This document shows, piece after piece, positions 35,006-45,535 of a DNA stretch of 64,000 nt (positions are counted from its first letter, which is position 1; every line of letters starts with the position of its first letter). Location: NCBI GenBank assembly GCA_030998015.1, contig JARWMV010000240.1:1054001-1118000 (forward strand), written 5' to 3'. This DNA is from Ceratorhiza oryzae-sativae. Its lineage: Eukaryota; Basidiomycota; Agaricomycetes; Cantharellales; Ceratobasidiaceae. Under the pieces are notes generated by a model. That model had not been told where the DNA came from, ran no database searches, and saw only the letters and a program-made list of their open reading frames with translations. The translations under genes and the position numbers were made by a program.

Positions 35006-36611
35006 CAGTTAGGGACAAAACCACTTGCAGAGATCAAGCCCCTCACTTCAAACATGCATAACTTTGGATCTCCATTACATAGCTGCATGTATTTATTAAC
35101 AATGGATAGTGTTACATCTGAGCTACAAAGCATGTGTACATAAAATGCATTTGATCAATTAACAAAAAAGTTATACATGAAATACAACAGGAGGTACATG
35201 TGAGTGGTTTTGTCCCCATGAGGCATAGATGTTAGTCCAAACACAACTAGTAGGGAATTGCCTTTCCTTTCCTTTTGAGAACCATAGCCATACATCTGGG
35301 CATACTCTCTAATAGTTTCATACAATAATCTTCATCAAGTTCATCCCAGATGTCTTGAACTCTTTCCCACAGCTCCAGAATCCCAACAGGTGGGTTCTCA
35401 TACTCCCCAAGGCAATGTTTAAGTTCTGCCCAAAGATTTTTGATTGGGTTGAGGTCAGGACAGTTGGCTGGCCACTCAAGTAGCATAATTCCATGCTCCT
35501 CAAACCAGTTGAGGCAGACTTTTGCCTTGTGGGAGCTAGCATTATCCTGTTGAAATATCACCTCCCCTGGCTCCATCCCTAAATACTCTAGGCTCTGTGA
35601 GAATTCATCAGCTAAAATCTCTAGGTATAGCTCCTTATCCAAGGTACACTCCAAACAACACCCAAATCCAGTTCCTGCCCAGCCCATACACCCCCAAAAC
35701 ATGACTGATCCTCCACCAAAGTTAGCAGTTGAAATGACCTGCCAGTCACAAAGTGTCTCTCCTCACTGAGCCCATGTCCAGTGAGCCCCATCTGAGCCTA
35801 AACAGTTGATTTTGGTCTTGTCTGACCACAAAACACATTTCCAATCATCCACTGTCCAATCCTTGTGATCCTCAGCAAATGCAATCCAGTCATGGATATG
35901 CTGTGGGGTATGCTTTGGCTTTTGGAGACCCTTAACTGGTCTTAGACCAGCACTTTTCAGGGCATGACAGACAGTTTTGGGATGAATGGATTGCCTGGTA
36001 AGTTCACAGAGTGTTTGGGTGGCCTGGCAGGTAGATACAGAATTATGGTTGGTGACAAGGCAGACAGCATGGCAGGTTGCAGCTGGGTTCAACTTTTGAG
36101 GATGCCCACAGCAGATTTAACCAGGTCTGGGCAGTAATGAGTGCATATCTTGGTGATAGAGGCAGCAGAAGCAGTCATTCTAGCCATGATTTGAGTCTGA
36201 GAAAGACCACAGTCAAGCAGAGTGAGCACAGAGTTAACTTTGTCCTTTGTGAGGGCTTTGGACATGATAACAAGACTGCTGTGATAGCAATGACTAGTGT
36301 AAATGTGCTATATATGCTGGGGGTGATACATATAAAACAGTAGATACAGCTAATTTGAGTGGATTCTAATATGTCAATTCAAGCTGAAAAACCTAAAACA
36401 GGGGAAAAAACCACTTGCATGTACCTTCTGCATTGTTTCATGTATATCTCTTTCATTTTTGACCAAACTTGTTATATATACATACAGCCTTTAGCTCAGA
36501 TTCACTGCTTTCTATTGGTATTATATAAATGTGGCTATGTAGCAGAGATCCTAAGTTATGTGCATTCAAAGTTGGGGGCTTGATCTCTGCAAGTGGTTTT
36601 GTCCCTAACTG
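35006..36611 (-). mobile_element. Tc1/mariner-like element with about 210-bp terminal inverted repeats
   Basis: The element is bounded by TA dinucleotides (35004-35005 and 36612-36613), the standard Tc1/mariner target duplication. The ends are inverted repeats starting CAGTTAGGGACAAAACCAC. The similarity extends over about 210 bp at 35006-35221 and 36401-36611. Each arm finishes with an inner inverted copy of the terminus, GTGGTTTTGTCCCC-like (or GTGGTTTTTTCCCC) when each arm is read from its outer end inwards. Total length is 1606 bp, normal for an autonomous-size element. It carries a broken transposase on the minus strand. Confidence 0.9.
35247..36265 (-). pseudogene. Tc1-like transposase, inactivated
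   Basis: It starts MSKALTKDKV at 36265 with a paired-type DNA-binding region (LTLLDCGLSQTQIMARM). The frame then shifts near 36110. The second segment (from 36092) holds LCELTRQSIHPKTVCHAL and LWSDKTKIN (first catalytic Asp) and ends at a TGA after TWAQ near 35765. The third segment, to 35247, has MFWGCMGWAG, IFQQDNASSHKA (second Asp) and CPDLNPIKNLW. In active DD34E enzymes the residue before NLW is the catalytic Glu; here it is Lys. A frameshift, a stop and the lost Glu all indicate a non-functional enzyme. The element might still be mobilised by an intact relative. Confidence 0.88.
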
Positions 36612-36613
36612 TA

Positions 36614-37417
36614 TGTGCATGTCACAAACTGACATGCATATATCCATGCTATAATATTTTCTTGATTTATTACATTTTATGAGACCATTTTCAAAACACA
36701 CTTGCCTTTTATGGTATATCTGTGTCATGTGATTCAGGGGATGTTCTGGACTGATAACTGAGATGTATTTCAACTTTGATGTGAAATTCTGCAGTTCTGC
36801 AGTCACTTCTATCGCTTCTATCTCTTATCAGTCATGACTCACTGTACAGACTTGTTTGTTATGATGTGGCTTGTACCATGTATATAAACTGGGTCAAGTT
36901 CATAGAGGACTCCTCAAGAACTTGACCTCTCATCAAATACAAGTTCTTTTCTTACTATTTTCCTCATTGCCTGACTTGTCGTTGTTGACATCAGGTCAAG
37001 TTCTTGCAAATTGTAAGTCTCAGTGTTGTCTGGGATATGTCTGGAACACTGTTGGCGTCATCTTGAGATAATACTCTGTTGCCTTCCCCAATCCCACTCC
37101 ACCTATCCACAGCCACAAGACATTGTTGCCCTATATGTGCCTTTGTGAAGCCTTGCATACCTATATCAGTTGAAGTGCTACTGGTCTTCACAGATGTGGC
37201 TGCTCACTGACCAAAGGTTGGGCCCCTCACATGTTGTAACAAGCTTCGGTTCTCTAATCTCTTTTATTGACAAGAGGTGGGGTCACTCATTGCCCTTAAG
37301 TAGCTGAGCAACAGAGGTCACCTTCCTATTCCAATAGACTTGGGAAAGGGTCTATTTTTTTCTTCTTGTTCTATCTTGCTCCTGCTCAAGTACATCTCTG
37401 ACAGAACACATGGCCCT
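36614..37417. other. Repeat-derived DNA with an LTR-like promoter
   Basis: A CpG-poor stretch between the Tc1-like element and the gypsy-type coding region. CCATGTATATAAACTGGG near 36876-36893 is TATA-like and is followed by a CT-rich transcribed-looking leader, as in an LTR. I could not define LTR ends. Confidence 0.4.
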
Positions 37418-38490
37418 CAGTGGCACAAACTTTTGCAGAAGCCCAGTGCTGCCATTTGTGTGGGTGGTTCGGACACCTGTCCATCCATTGCTTCACCCTC
37501 AACTTGGTTGAAGACATCCTTGAAGAGGCTGGGCACATCAACTTCAACCATGTGAAAATTGTCAAAGTTCATCCCCAGAAAGTCAGACAAGCCCAACAAG
37601 CCTTTGTGACTGAGCTGGGTGCCCCTGAGTGCAAAATTTGCCATCAGGCAAACAGAGCCACCTTCCCAGCATGCTGCCCCTACTGTCCTAAGAAGGACAA
37701 ATTCTTATACTATTATATCATTCCCTGTCACCAGCTCTAAGCTGGCAAACCTTGGTCAACAACTCCTTTGTCACCTACTAGATACCATCAAAAATTTCCA
37801 AGACAGGTATTGTCATTACCAAAATAGGTACAAAGAAACCTGTGAAAAACTTCACAAAGCTGAGGTCCACTGCACATACCTAACTGAGCAGTTGTGCAAA
37901 CATCAGGAGGACTATCTATCCCTCCTCCACAACCCCCTTGAACTAGAAACACTAGTCCAAGAAACAACTGCACCCCACGAGTACACCTTCCCCACCTCAA
38001 CCCCTTCAGACCTCCCTCACCTGCTCTTTCTAAGTGGCATGGGCTTGCCAATTCAGGAAGAGGCACCCCTTCTGGCAGCCCAAATCAATCCTCCCCAAGG
38101 AAGCACTCCTTCAGGATCAAACTAAACTGAAGAGGGTAGAATTGCCATATTGTTGCCAGGACACAAAGAGCTGGGACTTGGACAATACATGGCTGAGATT
38201 TGAGGGAATCAAACATTTTGAAATTTATAGACTTGTGCAGGGTACAGAAATCCTCTATTACCAAAATAGCTCTCAGTTCTCTGTAATTCCTTACCGCCTC
38301 TGTTGCTTCTAAATTCACCTGAGTTCCCCCTGAAATGGCATCACAAACCCCTGCCCCTGCTTGGGCAAATATGTCTGATGGAGAAAAAGTGATCTATATG
38401 CTTCAGTCAATGGACAAACTGTGAGAACAAACCAACAACCTTCAAAATGATATTGGGGACGTTGAACATAACAATAAAACCTACACAGAC
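37418..38490 (+). pseudogene. Degenerate coding region upstream of gypsy pol (possible gag remnant)
   Basis: Broken frames: 37420-37740 contains CHLCGWFGHLSIHC and a second cysteine-rich stretch CKICHQANRATFPACCPYC. A different frame at about 37740-38125 is coiled-coil-like and Cys/His-rich. A third carries ASQTPAPAWANM...KVIYMLQ near 38337-38405 and is stopped by a TGA near 38421. The position just before pol and the zinc-knuckle-like cysteines suggest gag, but the motif is not a standard CCHC. The assignment is tentative. Confidence 0.45.
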
Positions 38491-40612
38491 TTGCTCCTGG
38501 CAAAATACAAAGAATTCCAGAAAATATTTGCAGAAGAAGATGATGTCCAGCCACTACCACCCCATAGAAAGTGGGACATGGAGATAGACCTAAAACTGGA
38601 TGCTAAGCCAAGGCATGGTCCCATATATAGTGTGGGTGTCAAGGAAGACATGGAATTGCACAAAACCCTTGACCACCAATTGAAGGTGGGGCATATTAGA
38701 CCCTCAAGGTCACCAATGGCATCCCCAGTCATATTCATTAAAAAGAAGAATGGGAAGCTGCACATGTGCATCAACTACCAACAGCTAAATGAGATGACTG
38801 TCTCCAATGTATACCCACTCCCACACATCAATGATATTGTGGAAACCTGGCATGGGGCAAAGATATTTACCAAGTTTGATTTAAAGTGGGGTTTCAATCT
38901 CATACAGATTCAAGAAGGAGACAAATGGAAAGCTGCTTTCAAGACCAAGTACAGGCTGTACAAGCCCTTAGTCATGCAATTTGGCCAGAAGAACACACCA
39001 GGGACCTTTATGGCTATGATCCAAGAAGAATTCCAAGACATTGAGGGCATCTATGTCATAATATATATGGATGACATCCTAGTGTTCTCCAAAACCCAAG
39101 AAGAGCATGATGAACATGTCAGAGAAGTCCTATGCTGTCTTCAAAAGGCCAGTTTGTACTGTGCTCTGGAGAAATGTGTTTTCAATGTCACCAAAGTTGA
39201 TTACCTGGGAATAGTAGTGACCCCCCAGGGGATTAAAGTAGATCCAGCTAAGGTTGAAAAGGCTGTTGAATGGCCAACACCTACCAACCCAACTGAAGTC
39301 CTGGAAGGGCTGGGATTCGCAAACTGGTTAAGACACTTCATAAAAGACTTCTTGAAAATTACAAAATGTCTTTATGAATTAGTCAAGAAGGACATAAAAT
39401 GGGAATGGACAGAAGAGAGGGATCAGGCATGGAACTTATTGAAGCAGAAATTAAAAGAGGCCCCTCTCCTAATTCAGCCAGAACCCAGCAAACCATTTTT
39501 TCTAGAAACAGACACCTCAGGCTATGCCACAGGTGCTGTACTATTACAATATGGAGAAGGCAGGATGCTCCACCCAATCTCCTACTACTCCAAAGCTATG
39601 GTTCCAGCAGAAAGGAACTATGATATCTACAACAAAGAAATGCTGGCAATCATAAAGGCCCTCAAACACTGGCGTCACTTGCTAGAAGGGGCTGAACACC
39701 CAGTAAACATTGTTTGTGACCACAAAAACTTGGAGTACTGGAAGACAAATCGACCACTGAATGGCCAAGTAACACAATGGCATGAGTTCCTATCCCAGTT
39801 TGAATTCAAGATTCTATACATTGAAGGGGCAAAGAACAGCCAGGCAGACATACTCTCTAGGCTGTTAAGGCACATCCCTAAAGAGGGGAGTGAGAGCCAA
39901 GCTCTTCTTGTGCAAAACCAATTTTTGGAATTAAAATCATTGTGGCTACAAGCAATCACACCAGACCATGACCTGGAACAACTTATTAGGGATGCAATCC
40001 CAGGGGATGAGCACCTATCAAAAGTGCTGAAAGCCTTAGATGATAATGAGAAGGTCAAAAATTGGGAATGGGACAAAGGACTTTTACAACACAAGGGCCA
40101 AATCTATGTCCCAAATAGCAAAGAACTTTGCAAGCTGGTCATTGAAAGTTGTCATGATAACCCAGCAGCAGGACACCCAGGGCAGTTCAGAACATATGAG
40201 TTGTTAAACTGCAAATACACATGGTCATCAATGAAAAAATCAGTCAACAAATATGTCACACATTGCGAATCCTGTATCAGGAACAAGCACAGCAACCAAG
40301 TTCCCCCAGGACTGCTAAACCCAATACCAGCACCAGAAAAACCTTGGGAGGAAATCATCTATGATCTGATCACTGGGTTACCCCTGTCAGAAGGGTTTGA
40401 TGCCATATTTACAGTTGTTGACTGCCTGACAAAAATGGTCCACTTTATTCCATTTCAATCAGAAGCCAGTGCTATGGATTGCACCAACCTGTTCCTAACC
40501 TATGTATGGAAACTTCACAGGCTACCACAAAAAACCATTTCAGACCATGGCCCCAACTTTGCATCCAAATTTTTAAGGCACTTGTACAAACAGCTGGATA
40601 TAAAACCCTCCT
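38491..40612 (+). mobile_element. Ty3/gypsy pol (RT-RNase H-integrase), truncated by an inserted LTR
   Basis: The open frame covers reverse transcriptase (SPMASPVIFIKKKNGKLHMC, then KFDLKWGFN, then YMDD at about 39063-39080), the tether, RNase H (LETDTSGYATGAVL, then RNYDIYNKEMLAI, then VCDHKNLEYW) and integrase. The integrase zinc-binding H-H-C-C is visible (HDNPAAGHPG...HCESC), as are the first two catalytic Asp residues (IYDLITGLPLSEGF and ISDHGPNF). The third catalytic residue and the C-terminus are missing because the sequence changes at 40613 to TGTTATGACC, the start of another element's LTR. The frame is long and uninterrupted, so the insertion is fairly recent relative to pol decay. 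I count only four CG dinucleotides in this 2.1 kb. Confidence 0.92.
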
Positions 40613-41457
40613 TGTTATGACCTCTCAAACAGACATAACAGAGTAACCAAATATTTTTACAGATTTATGGCAATTTTTCCTAAGTGGAACAAGCCATAAA
40701 CAAGGTCACATGACCTCAGTGCTTAATCGGCACTTACAGTGGTTACCCTGAACTCACTCCAGCATTTCTCTCCCTTGTTACTTGGAGTGAGGAGCAAGTT
40801 GTCACATGATCTGGGCACTTAACTGGTGCTTACAGTGGTTACCCTGAACTTGCTCCAGCATTTCTCTCCCATGTTACTTGGAGCAAGGAGCAAGTTGTCA
40901 CATGATCTGGGCACTTAACTGGTGCTTACGGTGGTTACCCTGAACTTGCTCCAGCATTTCTCTCCCATGTTACTTGGAGCAAGGAGCAAGTTGTCATGTG
41001 ACCTTGGCACTTAACTGGTGCTTATGGTGGTTACCCTGAACTCGCTCCAGCATTTCTCTCCATTGGTACTTGGAGCGAGGAGCGAGTTGTCACATGATCT
41101 TGGCACTTATGGCAGGATCACATGACCTCAGTGCTTACCCCTTGGACCTTGTGTGGCTCTATAAGATTTGGAGCCACACAAACTTAAGATAAACAATTAC
41201 CTAACCCATAGTACTATATATAACCTGGACCTACTGTGGATTGTGCTTAAATAATACATCCACAGCCACCACAGCCACAGGTGTATATAAGGAGGATAAA
41301 GCAAGACTAGACGCCTCAGCTTGCTTTATCTCGTCAACCACCATAGACCATAGCAAACACTGTAACTAGAACACTCAATACATACCACCTAACACCAAAC
41401 CATCAACATAGCCACTACTTAAGTGCTTTGCAAGGAAGCATCCAGAGGGTCACGACA
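40613..41457 (+). mobile_element. LTR of a second gypsy element (TGTTATGACC family)
   Basis: It begins TGTTATGACCTC exactly where pol 1 is broken. The most likely end is CACGACA at 41457, whose last bases mirror the start (GGTCACGACA against TGTTATGACC). Length is about 845 bp. A TATA-like GTGTATATAAGG lies near 41281. Internally it has four tandem units of about 96 bp. The gag frame of the element starts about 120 bp downstream. The right-hand LTR is not seen in the window, so the element is incomplete or rearranged. Confidence 0.75.
40715..41110 (+). repeat. Four tandem units of about 96 bp inside an LTR
   Basis: The phrase GGTTACCCTGAACT recurs at 40741, 40838, 40933 and 41029, with spacings of 97, 95 and 96. 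Each unit contains an internal inverted repeat of the form AACTyrCTCC ... GGAGyrAG. They lie in the U3-like part, upstream of the TATA-like box. Confidence 0.9.
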
Positions 41458-41577
41458 TTATAAAGCAAGCTCTTAACTTAACTAGTGGTGAACATAAGTA
41501 TACTACACAGATACTAAGGGCTGAGTACACAAGAAACCAGCTAACTCCTGTGATACATAAGAGAACACAAAGAAACT

Positions 41578-43257
41578 ATGTCACAGAGACCACAAACTTG
41601 ATCTCAAAGCAGAGTGGCAAATAGTAGACCACAATCACCCAAGCCCATTACTTCCCCAGAGGCTGAAGGTAACCCAGATGAAACCCTCCAAGGAATGCCA
41701 GGGGGGTTGCCACAAAATCCACAACCAGTGGCTCAACCTAACCCCACTTGGGCCCCCACCCTGGGAGGGCAAATAGGGGGAATACCACTCCACAGCCCTC
41801 AACCACCAACTCTCCTGATAAATCCAGACCCAGAAGATATCTCAAATCCAGAGAGGGATGAGGTAGAAGATATCACCCAAACCATATACAAACAAGGCAT
41901 GGCCTTGGTGGAAGAGGCAAGGACACAACCCCAGCCAGGTTCCAGAGCCATAACCACTGCCAACCCTATTCACACCATTGCCACCGCCATCAGGGCAGGG
42001 CTCAAGGAACTTAGAGACAATAACCATAGGGAACTAGAAAAGGCAATCACAAGTATAAATCAGTGTCAAATGTCACTAACACAGCAAGAAGGAAATGTGG
42101 ACTGGATGGTAAGATCAATGGAAACATCCAACAAAAATGTCCTCTATGTGGCAAAGAACCAGGACAACCTAAAAGTGGAAATGGGGAACCTGATAAAAGA
42201 ATAAAAGGACATCTCCATGGAAATAAATCAGGTATTGGGAATGCAAGAGCGAAAGCTCAAAAGCTTAGAGAAGAAAACTGAAAACACAGGGGAGATCCTG
42301 ACTGCACTAGAACAATGGGTAACTGATCTAGGAAATGAGCTCCAGAAAACAACAGAAGCAGGAAGGCCAAGGGAAAGGACAGAAGAGACCAGGGGAAGAA
42401 CTAGGGTGGTCATAGGAAGCCCCTCATGATCCCCCTCAGCCTCCCCAGTATGAACACCCTTTCTGGGAAGAACCTTCCAGGCTGAGTCCACAATAAGACC
42501 CCAAACAGAACCTCCATCCCAAGCAAACCAACCTACCCTTGCTGCAAACCACACTCCTAAGGAGGTGCAACTAGGAAGACCCAGCAAATTTAACAGGAAA
42601 AAGGGGAAGGAAGCAGAGAACTTCATAATTGGCATGGAACTTTTCTTTGCTGACTACAACAAATCAGCCTTTGATGACTGAAAAAGATATCTGCTGTGTT
42701 AATGAATATGGAGGATGGGGAAGCAGCAAACTGGGCACAACCTTACCACTGGAAACTACTAGCAGGTGAACACACAGGGATCCTCACATCCTGGAAGGAT
42801 TTCAGGAAAGGATTCCTGGATGCCTTTAATGACCCAGTCATAAAGGAAAAGACCATCTGGAAGCTAAGGAAGTTAACACAAACCAAGAGTGCATTGGATT
42901 ATGCTACCCAATTCCGGATCCTGATCCAAGAGGTAGACTGGAACCAGGAGGCCCTCAAGGACCAATTCAGGGAAGGGTTAAAACCTGAAGTACAACAAGA
43001 GATCTTGAGGATTGAAGTACTGGCAAATGAGGCTGAAGGACCATCATATACCCTAGATCAACTAATTGACTTTGCCTGCAAAATGGATGACATGCAGTTT
43101 GCAAACCAGAAAATGAATGCAAGGACCAGCAACTCATCAAATTCAACCTGGGCACCAGCAATGTACAAACAAGGGGGAAACAAGCCTTCAGGGACCAGTG
43201 GCAAACAGGGGAATACCCAAACTAACAATGTGGTAAGAATACCAAACAGTGAAAAAG
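41578..43257 (+). pseudogene. Ty3/gypsy gag with multiple stops, interrupted by LTR C
   Basis: The frame starts ATG at 41578 and is broken by TGA at 41599-41601, after which it stays open to a TAA at 42202-42204; other stops follow near 42430 and 42680-42703. The N-terminal part is Pro/Gln-rich, followed by a coiled-coil (ERKLKSLEKKTE). The retrotransposon gag domain is at about 42600-43110: NRKKGKEAENFI, EDGEAANWAQPY, WKDFRKGFLDAF, SALDYATQFRIL and WNQEALKDQFREGL. It ends in Asn/Gly-rich sequence just where LTR C begins at 43258. It belongs to the element whose LTR is at 40613-41457, same strand. Confidence 0.85.
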
Positions 43258-44226
43258 TGTTATGGATCACTAACATTTTCTATTATTTTAGTCTGCTCTG
43301 CCAACTTCAAGCAATGCCTCTGTAATTAAATTGTGAAATACTTGAATTTGTATGTGCTCCGAATTGTACTGTTTTCTGTTCCATTATATAGTACAAATTT
43401 CCCACTTTCCAACACATGTTTTATTAAGTTTTTACGATAAGATCTCAGAGAGATACAGAGGTTGCAATATTTCCTCTTATCAGGAGATATTGATTACAAC
43501 ATCGCACTGCTCATATCTCGGCAACCGCTTACGCTATCAAAGCGATCTTATGCTCTATCGATACCTAATCTTCAGCAGTATCTGCTGCCCGAAGATTGTC
43601 GCGATCCACCAGATCCTCGCGCCAGAATGGCCTGAAGATCATTAGAATCTTACTGGACCATCAATCAAGATCTAATGACTCCAGTGAGTCAGGAGAGCCT
43701 TCCAAATTGATCCAGAAGCTTCTCTGACTCACTTTATGACTCACTGAGATGTAGCCTCCATTCATTACATGTATATACCATGATAATATGATCTACAAGC
43801 CAATAGCAGGTCTCAGATGCATCAATGCCTTTGATCCACACCCTGTCTTTACTCTCATATCCTATACTGGGCTAGGGTGTACCCCAAGTATAGCAGTACT
43901 CTCTTTTGATGATCGCACTGGCATGCATGCATCTATTTGGCTCTGGAATGCCCTCCTCAGGGTATAAAAGGACCTCCTCTGAGGCCCTTCCAGACCACCT
44001 CCCTCCTCTACTCAACCCAGACTGGTTATTGGATTCTTTTCTCTTTCTATTTCTCTTGTCTGTGTGTGATTTCTTATATAACTAGTACTGAGGAATAAAG
44101 TACCATATTAGTTATATATTGTCTGATTCATTGTATCTTATATACAGAGATATATAAGGATACAATATTGCCTGATTGAGTGTGACATTAAGTACCTGTA
44201 GCTGAGGAAGTACACACATTAGGCAG
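43258..44226 (+). mobile_element. LTR C (TGTTATGGATCAC family), 3'-truncated
   Basis: It matches LTR A from its first base through ...ATTAGGCAG and then stops, replaced by the inverted LTR D. It lacks the last third of the LTR. It also has a 26-bp internal deletion between two AAGTACC repeats near 44195. It is inserted in gag with AAAAG as left flank; no matching right flank was found. Confidence 0.9.
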
Positions 44227-45535
44227 TGTTACAGGTCAGGGTACACTTGAATATCTAGAGCTTAAGCAAATGTAGATATGTTAGTATACACTAATCATAC
44301 TCAATACTTCTTAGACTAGAGTAAGAAGGCTCAAAGTAGTTGCAATGCAATCAAGTAACACTCAAGGTAGTCTTAATCTTTCACAGTGTAAACTGACTAA
44401 TTTATAGGTATAAAGAGCAAGACTACTATGGTCAGGTTCCCTTAGATATCTTAAATGTAGTTCAGCCCTAGTCGCTTGGACTAACTGATACTAATCTTAA
44501 TACTAGACTTAAGCAATAGCTTATAGGATAGATGGTGGGCTGCCTAATGCGTGTACTTCCTCAGCTACAGGTACTTAGATTTCCTCTAATAGCTGGTACT
44601 TAATGTCACACTCAATCAGGCAAAATTGTATCCTTATATATCTCTGTATATAAGATACAATGACTCAGACAGTATATAACTAATATGGTACTTTATTCCT
44701 CAGTACTAGTTATATAAGAAATCACACACAGACAAGAGAAATAGAAAGAGAAAAAGGAAACCAATAACTGGTCTGGGTTGAGTAGAGGAGTGAGGTGGTC
44801 TGGAAGGGCCTCAGAGGAGGTCCTTTTATACCCTGAGGAGGGCATTCCAGAGCCAAATAGATGCATGCATGCCAGTGCGATCATCAAAAGAGAGTACTGC
44901 TATACTTGGGGTACACCCTAGCCCAGTATAGGATATGAGAGTAAAGACAGGGTGTGGATCAAAGGCATTGATGCATCTGAGACCTGCTATTGGCTTGTAG
45001 ATCATATTATCATAGTATATACATGTAATGAATGGAGGCTACATCTCAGTGAGTCATAAAGTGAGTCAGAGAAGCTTCTGGATCAATTTGGGAAGCTCTC
45101 CTGACTCACTGGAGTCATTAGATCTTGATTGATGGTCCAGTAAGATTCTAATGATCTTCAGACCGTTCCGGCGCGAGGATCTGGTGGATCGCGACGATCT
45201 TCGGGCGGCAGATACTGCCGAAGATTAGCTATCGGTAGAGCATAAGATCGCTTTGATAGCGTAAGCGGTTGCCGAGATATGAGCGGTGCGATGTTGTAAT
45301 CAATATCTCCTGATAAGAGGAAATATTGCAACCTCTATATCTCTCTGAGTTCTTAAGATAAAATCACGATAAAATATGCGTTGGAAAGAGGAGATTTTGT
45401 ACTATTTAATGGAACACAAATAGTACAATTTCAGACACATACAAATTCATTTAATTTCAAGAAAAATTACAGAGGCATTGCTTGAGGTTGGTAGAGCAGA
45501 CTAAAATAATAGAAAAATGTTAGTGATCCATAACA
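44227..45535 (-). mobile_element. LTR D, full length, inverted relative to LTR C
   Basis: It begins TGTTACAGGTCAGGG (the reverse complement of the family 3' end) and finishes GTTAGTGATCCATAACA, 1309 bp in all. The flanks GGCAG and CCTAG do not match, so the left and right neighbours were joined by rearrangement and not by simple insertion. With LTR C it forms a near-palindrome. Confidence 0.92.

Noticed and set aside
40715..41110. Regularly spaced repeats resembling a CRISPR array
   Set aside because: The units are tandem without unique spacers, lie in a retrotransposon LTR and the genome is eukaryotic.
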